Positions 49,150 through 60,000 of a stretch of DNA of 64,000 bases are shown in pieces. The stretch covers positions 200,470-264,469 of the forward strand of contig NW_019775181.1 of assembly GCF_001039355.2 (NCBI RefSeq). The letters are read 5' to 3'. This stretch comes from Lingula anatina (taxonomy: Eukaryota > Brachiopoda > Lingulata > Lingulida > Lingulidae). How positions within the stretch are numbered: position 1 is the stretch's first letter; every line of letters begins with the position of its first letter. Below the pieces are notes generated by a model. It saw nothing but the letters and a program-made list of their open reading frames with translations. It was not told the origin of the DNA and made no database searches. A program made the translations under genes and the position numbers.

Positions 49150-49660
49150 CATACTCAACCTCACCAATCGCGGAACCAAGCGTGTTCCAACTGAACAGCA
49201 TAGCGCGAGAACTTCTGCCACAAGGGTGCGCTGTCGTCACACTGACTCGTTGTACAGAGAGCGCTGATGTAGAAGTCCGTATTTCATCCACAGATGAATG
49301 GTACAAGTTGAACTCTGACCCCAACGTCATCTTCACGCTTGGTATCGTCTTTGTTGAAGTGCACGACATTGTCAATCACGGGTATGGGAATACGCAACCC
49401 TAATGGTAACTTCATGATGAAAACGGGATCTTTGACTTATGACAAATCGGACGGAACCGTGCTGGCAACTGACCGAAACAATGATTGTCTTTCATTCAAT
49501 CTAACGTCGAAAGATGTGTTTGACTTTCTAACATCCGGATCTTATAGTTAAGGAGATAAACGTACACCATACAGCGTCGGAGTTAACGTTCTGGAATGGG
49601 ACTGGGGCTGCTCGGGTTGAAATAGGGCACCTGGATTATCGATTGAAATAGCATCCAAAC
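49150..49660 (+). pseudogene. Non-EGF extracellular block with frameshifts
   Basis: After an acceptor (TCTGCCACAG) the frame encodes YSTSPIAEPSVFQLNSIARE and continues to VFVEVHDIVNHG. Protein-like sequence then continues in a second frame (NGNFMMKTGSLTYDKSDGTV to DVFDFLTSGSYS) and, after a TAA near 49551, in another frame (VKEINVHHTASELTFWNGTG onward to YRLK and a stop). Two frameshifts in one continuous domain argue for decay or assembly error. I do not recognise the domain. Confidence 0.5.
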
Positions 49661-49879
49661 TGGCCCTCTCCCTGACAAGGTATAAAGTTTCCATTTGATC
49701 CACAACTGATCAACGAAGCTTCTGTGGCTCCGTGGTAACTTCGTCGCCTTCTGCGTGAGCCTACCCTTGTCCACGGTTTCGAGACCCAGTGCGATGACTA
49801 TAATATTTTGCTTTTTCTAGAAGCAATCTTTAAAATTTGCTTTTGATTACTTTAAGAGGAAACTCGTCCCTACGGAGGT

Positions 49880-50085
49880 GGGCTGGTCAGTCGTGGCGCA
49901 GGCGGTAGCGTGCTTGGATGCAAAAGACAATACCAAGCGTCACCAACCATGGTAATGAGAAATCACGAGTTCGAATCCCGGATGAGGCACGTCAGTCCAT
50001 CACGACAACCACCTTGCGCTCTGATCTGGCCGTCACCAGAACGAATGCGGGCTCTCGTGGGTCCTAGCAATTTACCTTTTGCACA
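49880..50085 (+). repeat. tRNA-derived SINE-like element, copy 1
   Basis: A box-A match TGGCGCAGGCGG (49894-49905) and a box-B match AGTTCGAATCC (49968-49978) fit internal RNA polymerase III promoters, followed by a non-tRNA tail (CACGACAACCACCTTGCGCT). The gap between the boxes is about 62 bases, too long for an ordinary intronless tRNA, and no acceptor stem is seen. Confidence 0.55.
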
Positions 50086-50463
50086 ATAAAACGATATACT
50101 TTAGAATAAGTGATCGATTTAAAAAGAACATAGTAGCATAAAGTCTGGGTCTTCAATAATATGACGTGGGAATGGTCATTGATCTCTATCTTTTTCCAGC
50201 TACGCCATCGATCAAACTTGCATTGAGCTATTGCTAACCCGGTACAGGGCCACGCCTGTCATACTGCAATGTTCAGCAAAATGGGCTATTTTCTTGGTGG
50301 GATTTTCAGAGAAAAATAAAGTTTTATATATATATTTTTTTTANTCCACCCTTGACCACGGGTTCGAGACCCAGTGCGATGACTATAATATTTTGCTTTT
50401 TCTAGAAGCAATCTTTAAAATTTTCTTTTGATTACTTTAAGAGGAAACTCGTCCCTACGGAGG

Positions 50464-50669
50464 TGGGCGGGTCAGTCGCGGCGCAGTCGGTAGCGTGCTT
50501 GGATGCAAAAGACAATACAAAGCGTCACCAACCATGGTAACGAGAATTCACGAGTTCGAATCCCGGATGAGGCACGTCAGTCCATCACGACAACCACCTT
50601 GCGCTCTGATCTGGCCGTCACCAGAACGAATGCGGGCTCTCGTGGGTCCCAGCAATTTACCTATTGCAC
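50464..50669 (+). repeat. tRNA-derived SINE-like element, copy 2
   Basis: Near-identical to 49880-50085, including the box-B match, but box A reads CGGCGCAGTCGG. Because the identity extends into flanking sequence (49762-50085 against 50345-50669) on either side of an N, it is probably the other haplotype and not a second insertion. Confidence 0.5.
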
Positions 50670-52080
50670 ATTTCGAGCGGATAAGCAATGAAACCGATCG
50701 AACTTGAATTGATTCAGTAGCTTCAGGTTGTCCGGAACCGCGCAAATTTAGATATAAACGTAATTTAGAATTGAGCTCGAAATGCGGACACCGTTGGATA
50801 CTTTAGTTAGGATAAAGCTTTAGTGCAACCTTCCAGATTCGCGGTCGAAATCTTTACGTCTAAACGCTACAGAGGAAATCCACACTGACAAGAATGACCA
50901 GTTTCAATCGTTTAATGTGAACTCGTTGCCTGCTCAGGTACATTCTGATTATCTATTCAATATTACACACTTTTAGTANGGCAACAATGAAAGAGTAAAA
51001 TCTACTCAAACCTGAAACCTCCAAGGTGTGAACAGCTGTGGATCTTATCGTGCTCTTTAACGTCAAAGGTGAAACCAGACGTTATCTCATTGCGAAATAA
51101 AATGAAACTAAAAACATCTGAACTCATCTAACTAGGAACATTTCGAGCGGATAAGCAATGAAACCGATCGAACTTGAATTGATTCAGTAGCTTCAGGTTG
51201 TCCGGAACCGCGCAAATTTAGATATAAACGTAATTTAGAATTGAGCTCGAAATGCGGACACCGTTGGATACTTTAGTTAGGATAAAGCTTTAGTGCAACC
51301 TTCCAGATTCGCGGTCGAAATCGTTACGTCTAAACGCTACAGAGGAAATCCACACTTACAAGAATGACCAGTTTCAGGCCTACCCAACTACCAGACTCGG
51401 CACATAAGGATCCTGAATTAACCGGTATATCGGACCACACTTCCCGTTTTCAAGGTGTGTGTCAGATCGCATTTCGGAGTATCAGTCAGAATACCGACAG
51501 GATGAGTCCACGCTCGGCTGTCACCTTAATTGGATAGTAAACGATTGTCGTAAAATCGCTATATGGTTTTAAAACCGGGTGCATTAATATGAAAACCACC
51601 TAGAACAACCTTACACTGCCACATTAATCTAATACAATGCAAAAAACCTTATCAAAAGTGGTTAAAGCATTCAAACCGAATGTCGTAAAGTCCCCATATA
51701 CCCCCATAGAGACAATAAAATAGAGTACTCTAAAGTAAGAGTACAGTCTAAGGTTGTTATGGTGGTTTTCAAATTTATGCACCCGGTTAAAAATCATATA
51801 GCGATTCTACGACAATCGTTTACTATCCAATCAAGGTGACAGCCGAGCGTGGATGAGCCCGCGGTCGTCCTACAAAATTTGTTCTGGGTGTGATACTCCG
51901 AAATGCGATCTGACACACACCTTGAAAACGGGTAGTGTGGTCCGATATACCGGTTAATTCAGGATCCTTATGTGCCGAGTCTGGTAGTTGGGTAGGCCTG
52001 AGTTTCAATCGTTTAATGTGAACTCGTTGCCTGCTCAGGTACATTCTGATTCCCTATTCAATATTACACACTTTTAGTAC
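50668..52080. repeat. Direct repeat around an N, one copy carrying a transposon
   Basis: 50668-50978 (ending at N 50979) matches 51138-51373 plus 52002-52080 almost exactly. The second copy is interrupted by the 628-bp foldback element at 51374-52001. Confidence 0.8.
51374..52001. mobile_element. 628-bp foldback transposon with ~250-bp inverted arms
   Basis: Starts TCAGGCCTACCCAACTACCA and ends in the inverse; arms of about 250 bp (with GGATCCTGAATTAACCGGTA, AACGATTGTCG) diverge by roughly 10%, around a loop of about 110 bp. GTT flanks both sides (51371-51373, 52002-52004), and the empty site at 50897-50910 has one GTT. A GTTTCA duplication with shifted ends is also possible. No coding capacity. 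Confidence 0.85.
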
Positions 52081-53878
52081 GTACTCCAGCTAATGGCTTC
52101 ATGCACTTCTTATCACTGGCTTCTTAATGCGACAGGTACACAAGCCTTACTCAGCCTCTTCAAAATTGACACAATGTATTATGGAGAATAATAAAAATTA
52201 TGACTTGAAATTATTGACATCGTCCATGATCTTAGAATAGACGCCATTGATCGCCGATGAAGGACAGAAAACGCAGCAAGGATGCTCAATGGTTGCTCAA
52301 ACATCGCAGTGGACGCCTTGGGTTGCACAGGGGACGTACAGTGGAGGCAGGCAGGTTGCTCGCAGTTTTTACAGGTAAAATCAAGATTTGGTCGTTCAAA
52401 GGACGCACAAGGGACGCAGACGCCTTTACACTGAGACACGATTTCATTGCTTTGGCGACCGTTGAGCGTCCTGACCACATTTTTGAACACAGAAGGAACG
52501 CAGAAAGGACGCCGCCCAGTGTAAAGGGGCCCTTACCTAAATGCTGACTTTTGTCAAAGTAATTCCTTATCAAAGGAGAGGCTGAAGTGTGGTCTTAGAA
52601 TACCATTTTGTCAGGACTTCCTTTACCAAGGAACACCTCATCAAAGGAAGCCTTTATAAAAGTTGACCTTAGGCCTATTTTAAGGAACATCTTGGAATAC
52701 GGGCCTTTGTCTTGGCCCCGTGCGACGAATGTCGTAATTTATGTTTTGTGCTCCTTAAAAACCGTTAATATACTGGTGCCCTGTTATGTATAGAACAGAT
52801 TGCTAGAACGGAAGCAGTATTCTGAAAATTGACCTCAGTCGTTCGAAAGAAAATGAAAAAAAAAAAGGAGAAAGTGACACACTATTTCATGTTCTTTGTT
52901 GTCTGTCTACCCTGGCCTACCTAAAATAAGTACCTGCAGGTATTGTAGACGTCCATTGTTTGTTGTTTTCATTATATCGTAAATGTCGGATGCCACCATG
53001 CAACAAACTTCGAATTTCCGTACAATGAAATTGCGGCGCCGTAGGCAGTGGGACAGTATCTATTTTGAAGTTGTCATATATACTGACAGTCAATGAAAAA
53101 GCATCATTTATTTATAAAATAATATTTTTGTTCTTTTGGCACATTAAGTAAATAACAGTTTACATGTGAAATATGACCCATTATTCAGTTACACAAGGTG
53201 AAATAAAGGTCAGAAAAGATCATTAAAATGCAAGGTCACGCAATCAAATCTGTTTGGTTCAGCCCAGCCTCCAGCATCCCAAGGACCCGCAGTCACTCTT
53301 TCAGTGTCAAAGGTGGCATCACTGAACTTTTTGTTATGTTTCACACTGGATTTGGTGACTATCTTAAATAGGCTTAATTAATCACCATATACTGAACCTG
53401 ATTAATTCAAACCAATCACAAGACAGGAAAAACACGTGATTTTGTAACAGCTGGTCACAAAATCACTGAAGCGGAAATTTTAAACGTCCGAGTGGTCAGC
53501 CCACAAGTGCATTTGTAATCGTTTAAATTGTTGGAATCGATTCTAGGTAAAAAAATACAAGAAAGTTCTCTGATTCATTTTCATTGGCTGTTAGTACATG
53601 TACTTATACTATTCACGTGAACACTAAACGGTTATTTGTACATGCATTAAATATATGGAGCGGTTAGGTTCGTACCATTTAAAATTCGACCAATGAATTT
53701 AGATCCCAAACACACAGGTACAAAAAGGGACAAGAGCAATAGCTACATGTAGTTGCTACTGAAATAATCGTCTACGAAAGTTATACAGGTGAATAACGAG
53801 AGCACTGGATGCAAATTCAAGAATAAAAATAAGCAGAGACGAGAAGCGATACATTGAGGTGATTAAACACTCAAGTAC

Positions 53879-54036
53879 AGGGGCGGATCCAGAGATATTT
53901 TCTGACAGTCTTCCATATTATATTTGTTGGTCCATCCTCCATTTTTTGACCGTCTTCCGACAGAAAAAATTAGATACCCGTCAATGTAAACTTGAAAATT
54001 TGACCGTCTTCCGGAAGACCCAGAAGACGGCCTAGT
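53879..54036. mobile_element. hAT-like MITE, reverse orientation, present only in right duplicate
   Basis: Same family as 41671-41836 but inverted: it begins AGGGGCGGATCCAGAGATAT and ends near AGAAGACGGCCT; the last bases of the TIR are lost or altered. AGTAC occurs on both sides. The matching left-copy site (about 39525-39540, GAAGTACTCCTGCC) is empty. Confidence 0.7.
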
Positions 54037-55252
54037 ACCCCTGCCACTTTACGTTGTAATAAATGTCCTTCCTGTTTTAGGATTTGTAGTGCTGTTAAAG
54101 TAATTACTTAATGATTCCTAGCTACAGTACAGTGTGTGCTTATCCATCTCTTTTAATCCATTCAATGTTTGCTTTTTCACTGATCTAGAATAGGGACGGA
54201 AGACGCAACTGTTCAGACAGCTTTCGAATAAGATCGTCAAATACTTGTATATCCTGTCGTCCTGTCTTTTGAATGTATAATTAAATAGTGGTTTCATCTT
54301 CCTATTAAATCGAGTACTACATGTACTTTGTCCAATATGTTGGTTTGCGACTGCACGGGAGTGGGGTAAGGGTGGGGGAGGGGGTGGTTAAGGCCGACCT
54401 TTGGGCTTAAGCATATACAGGCACATGTACATCCACAAACGACAGAGGTTACGTTTTCATTGCTGTCTGCTTGTTTGTGGACATGGTACTTCAATAAGTT
54501 ATTTCCCATAGGCCAGGAGCTTGGTCTCTTACTAAAGATTTTTTTACCCCACTGTTACACATGTATTTACAATTTGCTCTGGGAGGTGTTAGCGCAAGTG
54601 GAACGATTCATAGTTTCTATTAAAGTGCCAGGTGATGAAAAATAAACTAAGGACCGAAACCGGTCCACCTTTAACCCTGTCCGGCCCCACCTCTACCTTT
54701 GACTTCAATTGACACTTAAGAGACTTTTTACTGCTCTTAAGAAATAAGGAGTGTTATTTGTATCCCTGATCTCGCTCTTTACACAAAAATTCGATCTTTA
54801 CATAGAAAGTTGGGAGCAAATAAACAGCCATAAAATATGTCTTAAGATTAGATAACGCGTTTGTCAATATTAAATTAATCAAATTTCAGGAAAACTTCTT
54901 TAAGAAACGTGTAGCGTTAAGAACTCAAGTGTAAAAATACTTTTAGTGTTTTTTCTGTTAAGAGAAGTCGCTCTTCTTGTTAAAGAAACACGGAGAAGAC
55001 AAGATGAAATGTGAAAGATAATAAGTACTCGGAAAAGTAAATATTATCTCATGACAGTTTAAATTTGCATTCGCTTGTAACGCGCACCTGTCGACAAAGT
55101 TATAACGATAAAAATAGGCATCACAAACTGTGGGTTAATATACTCCAGTTTGACAATATCGTTTAGTCGTTTTACGCTGGATGTACTAGTGAATACGTAT
55201 TCAGTAATATAAATGGTTAAAACTGCTGGCCAAAAATAAAATCATATTCATT

Positions 55253-55649
55253 GTGTGGTTGCAGGCGACGTGGCACCGACCTAAGACCTACAATTATAGA
55301 TGATGTATGCTGTTATACACAATTACAGATATGTGCAGTATTTTGAGATCATCCAAAGAAACGAGTAGACGCAGCAGAAATATGTGGTTACCAAACCATC
55401 TGTTTTCATGCTGTGAAAAATGACCGTTGCTGTGACCGCACTCGGCGTTTNGTGTGGTTGCAGGCGACGTAGCACCGGCCTAAGACCTACAATTATAGAT
55501 GATGTATGCTGTTATACACAATTACAGATATGTGCAGTATTTTGAGATCATCCAAAGAAACGAGTAGACGCAGCAGAAATATGTGGTTACCAAACCATCT
55601 GTTTTCATGCTGTGAAAAATGACCGTTGCTGTGACCGCACTCGGCGTTT
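55253..55649. repeat. 198-bp direct repeat around an N
   Basis: 55253-55450 and 55452-55649 are almost identical (GTGTGGTTGCAGGCGACGT onward) with one N at 55451 between them. This is most likely an assembly join between haplotypes, not a biological tandem duplication. Confidence 0.8.
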
Positions 55650-56853
55650 ATGTGAATAGGCCCAATGGACAGTACAGAAGCTCGTCCTTTCTCATCCAAG
55701 GATAATAATTGTCTATTTGTGTCAAGAGCGCCCTCCCCCTCTCCGACCATGTACCTGTCAACAGTTTTTAAAGTGAATGCTATATTTGCCTCTTCTCCCC
55801 CACCCTTCTAAATTTTTGTGACCTCTTATATGTCGCACGACTCGAATTAAAGCATAGACCCTATGAATTTAAGACATTAACAACAGTTTGTACGGAATGG
55901 ATTTTATTTCATCACTTCCTCATTTTTAGTTCACTGAAAAGGTGAGTTGTTTTGGATAATAATGGGAAATGCCCCCAGTCTTAACGATGCTGAGGTGTGC
56001 GTCATAATTGCCAAACCCAAGTTTATCCATAAATTTTGACCATCAAATGCCACTGACAAAAGCCTTGACACTTAAGTCCGGGTATGACACGTCGCACCTT
56101 GTCATAAATAGTAATTTTCACATACATGTAGGAGTATATCAAATCCAGTGGTGCTTTTTCTGGAGATTGTCACCTTTTTCTTATACTATGCCAACCTTGA
56201 GGCCATTTTTGCTACCAGTACTACAGCATATGTATGTATTTACCGGTAGTTACCATATATATTTAGTTACCAATATACTGTGATATACCGGTAGATTCAG
56301 CTGATCATTTGTCGACATGAAAAAAGTACAAGTCAAAAATTTTAACCAAATTCAGATGGTATTTTCAGATTACAGGTTTTTCGGTTTTAATCTTAATTTC
56401 ATAATTTTTTAATTGTATAGAAGGACGACACATATGCATCAATCAATGAAACACCTCAATGAAAGAACGTTATTTTTCTTCCTTATATTTTACACGTATT
56501 ATTGTTCTTCCTTTTTTTTACTTAGCAAACAATCCATCATCCCAACGCTATGATCGATGACTAGTTAAACAGTTTAAAATCCGGAATCAATACAATAAAA
56601 CTTTCTATCCCCTTACTGGGCCACACAAATAACAAAATACTTCAAAATACTTAAGGTATAAATATCTGCCAAGGTAACAAAGACTAAGTATGCACGTTCA
56701 GGGCCCTGTGTCTGAGACCAATATGTTCCGCATCATGGATAACGAACTGATTCTAGGTGTATATTATTCGCCGTATTATTATTTCAACACATATAATTCA
56801 CCCGTCCTGCAGAGGCGGCAGACGTGAGTTGTTCTCCGTGAAGAAGATTCAAG

Positions 56854-56963
56854 ATGAACGCCCTTTATCTGTTGCTAGTGATTGGTTGGTGAGTTTGTGT
56901 CTTTGTGGTCTTTCCCTTTTTATACTCCTTTTCAGCTCTTTGTCTTTCTCTCTTTTTCTCCAA

Positions 56964-57012
<49 letters not shown>

Positions 57013-60000
57013 CGATTTTTTTCGTTATTTAATGCAACAGCCCGGGTACAGGTCATTCATCTGAGCTGACCATCTGTGTGTCCGAGCAAACACCGAACGT
57101 TATTTTAACGTTAACCTATGGTTATGGTTACGTTATAATAAGTCCTGTGTTTGCTAGGGTAGTTTAGATAAGTGTATGAATAGGCAGTGGACAGTCCAGT
57201 AAAATAAACGTCAATAATCTTTCACGTATTCACATATTCTGTATCCCGAGGTATTCTACGGTATTCTGTAGTATTTCACGGTACTCTACAGTATTTACCA
57301 GTGCATGCTTACCTGTATTCACGTGTCTCACTGTATTTACAATATTCCAAGGAATAAACAATATTTCGTTGCGCTCTATTGTTCTTTTTCTTACGTCTTT
57401 TACGTTTTTTACATCTTATTTTATTTGATTTTTCTCTCTCCCGTAGGTTGTCTATTTATTCAAAGTTCTAGCTATTTATCTACATTGTTTCCAAATGAAA
57501 TCTTGCTTACTTATTGCTTCATCTCCTCTTATTTATCGTTTTTTAAAACATTTTTTAGTCTTTTTTCTTCCTCGAGCTCTTACCTCGCAGTAAATCCATT
57601 CATTTGTTTGCCTGTTTACTTTTTATTTACTTATTTATTCATTCGCCAATCTAGTACTACATGTAGTAGTTCATCTAAACTGAAAGAAGAACCAGAGCGT
57701 AGCAGTCTTGGAAAAAAATCTAGAGGGGTTCTACTGGTTAGCGTATATGGTTAAGCATAACCAGTCGTTTTGAATATATCAATCCAGACAGTACGAAGAC
57801 ACGAGAGAGTCGTTATATGCGACAGTAATCACACTATAAAACAAGGACGTGGTTAACGCTAAGGACAGATGTGATTCATTCAAAAATGCCATTTATTTAT
57901 TTTAATTCATTCTTTCATTTATTCATGATATTTGGGAAGATAAAAGTGACCGCGGCTAAGGTGACGAAGGAGACATTTACAAAAGAAAGTGTATTGATAT
58001 TAATAAGAGTTACCTCTACTATTGTTATTTATCGGGTTTATGCCGCAAATATGTGCTCTCATCTGATAGATAAGTAATTTATTCGAATTTTGGTTAACCT
58101 CTTTTTCACACAAGCATAATGTGCCATTGTCTTGTTGTAGGCCCAATGCCAAATGAGATTTGTCCTTTTTAACTTTCTATCAAATTGCGACACTCAAGCG
58201 TGCAGAGGACAAGCTGAGAGTCAAAATACTGTAAGCTTAATTCACATAGCGCGGTACAGTCACCAATACTGAGACCCTTAAACTGGTCATTTTGCCTCCG
58301 TTTTCGCTTCTTCATAACACCCTAATACATGAGTTATCATAATGACGCATCTACATGTATGAAGATCAACTAAAAAGATGTAATATCTCATCTGAGGATC
58401 AAAATACATGTACGCGCTGCAATCTATTTACGTTTATTTCAAAATACAATAGAATCTAAGCACGTAGTGCAGTCAGTAATCGACACTGAAACTCTGTAAC
58501 TGGTCATTTGCCTCCGTTTTCGTTTCTTCATAACACCTTACTAAATGAGTTACTGTATCATAATGACGCATCTATGAAGATCTACTAAAAAGATGGAATA
58601 TCTTATCTGAGGATCAAAATACATGTACATCGCACATTATAATTATCGATCTCAGATTATTATTGATAGATTTTCATTGATGCTTTTTTTATGATAACAT
58701 TTATTTTTAAAGAACTACAGTATACGGCGATTTGATATGGATTTCATAACACCCTGTGTTATAAATTCTCGGGACTATAAAATTGCAAATTTTAACTGTG
58801 TGTCCGCCGTCCCACTGTAAAGCATATCTTTCGCAAATAAAGTAATTTTTATCGGTTCGCGAACAAGTTTGATAACATTTTACTCTCTTTACTCCAGCTA
58901 TGTCGTAGTGCTAGGACTTCGGCGCACCATTTATAAGTGACGCCACAAAAGGTCATAATTATGTACCAACAAATCGCCACCTTTAACCTAAATTCACAAC
59001 ACGACTGTCCATGTCTCGCGGTTACATTCATTCAAACGGTAATGTCCGTTAACACCTGTTAAATGACTTCCCTGTCGCGTCACGTTGCATCTCTTTCTTC
59101 TTAACAAAGGTAAATAGAATAGGAGGTGGGTGTTTTCGTAGGCTCCGGCGCAGTGTGCCAATAGATATAGAAAAATGTAAACTATTTGAGCCCGAATAAG
59201 TTCACTTTTGTGTCTGATCAGCATAATAATCCTGTTTATTGTATTAATTATACATTGGGAGTCGCGATTTAAGTTTTTTGGTTTACTTTCCCTGCAGGTT
59301 GGCAACATTAGTGCCCATTGTGACGGGGTCTTACTGCACACAAACCTACACCTGCACAAAATCTCAGCGGTATACGACTAGCTGCGGTTTTCTGGGATGG
59401 AAGAGATGTACTCGTTACAGGTAACACGACTAGTTCTATGTAATGCCCCTATTTCACACAGACTACGAATCCCACGAATGGCCATGAACTGAAAATTTCA
59501 GGATTCGTGGTTGAATCGTAATCAGTTCGTGAAGTTCTTAACAGATTCGTATATAATCGTAGCCAGTTCTTGCAATTCTTGATCAATCGGGAATTCGTGG
59601 CAAAAAATTTGAGCTGTTCAAAGTTTTGGCCACGAACTCCAGATTCCAAAAAATCGTAGTGAATTTCTGGACAATATTCGTGCGATTCCAGCCGAATCCC
59701 ACGAATATTCGTAACACTATCGCACCTGTATCGTAACTGAATCTTAGAGCGTGTCGAATTAGACCAGAAAATTGGCAAAATCTCACGATTCCAGCCAAAT
59801 CCCACGAATATTCGTAACACTATCGTATCTGTATCGTAACTGAATCCTGAGCGTGTCGAATTAGACCAGAAAATTGGCAAAATCTCAAGAATCCTTACGA
59901 ATCCTGAAATTTGTCAATTCCTGGCGNTTAGAGCGTGTCGAATTAGACCAGAAAATTGGCAAAATCTCACGATTCCAGCCAAATCCCACGAATATTCGTA

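Larger units (their letters stand above)
40344..49660 (+). pseudogene. Left copy of a tandemly duplicated secreted EMI/EGF gene, decayed
   Basis: Exon 1 (40344-40384) encodes a signal-peptide start MNAVYLYLLLVLGW, almost the same as the right copy at 56854. Upstream and intron-1 sequence of the two loci align from about 38480/52706 to about 42110/58920. The left copy then lacks any equivalent of right-copy exons 2-7; sequence matching the region after right-copy exon 7 resumes near 43470. Further EGF exons follow at 44101, 44547, 44673, 45592, 46127 (half), 48026 and 48681, then a non-EGF block at 49150. Lesions include a lost first cysteine, a missing EGF N-terminus, an in-frame TAA at 44735, a frameshifted exon with TAA at 48094, and at least two frameshifts after 49330. 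I infer a pseudogene. Alternatively some EGF exons may be alternative or later exons of a live gene, or some breaks may be assembly errors, since joins (N) are frequent here. Confidence 0.65.
49762..50669. repeat. ~325-bp direct repeat around an N, likely haplotype duplication
   Basis: 49762-50085 and 50345-50669 match with scattered differences, with the single N at 50344 at the edge of the second copy. This is the pattern of two alleles retained at a contig join. Confidence 0.65.
52706..58920 (+). repeat. Right copy of segmental duplication
   Basis: Counterpart of 38480-42110, longer by later insertions. It contains the promoter region, exon 1 (56854-56888) and most of intron 1 of the intact EMI/EGF gene. 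The CT microsatellite after exon 1 has about 20 units here (56967-57007) and 11 in the left copy (40431-40452). Confidence 0.8.

Noticed and set aside
49894-49978. tRNA gene
   Set aside because: Box A and box B matches are present but about 62 bases apart, with no acceptor stem or anticodon arm that I can fold; a SINE fits better.
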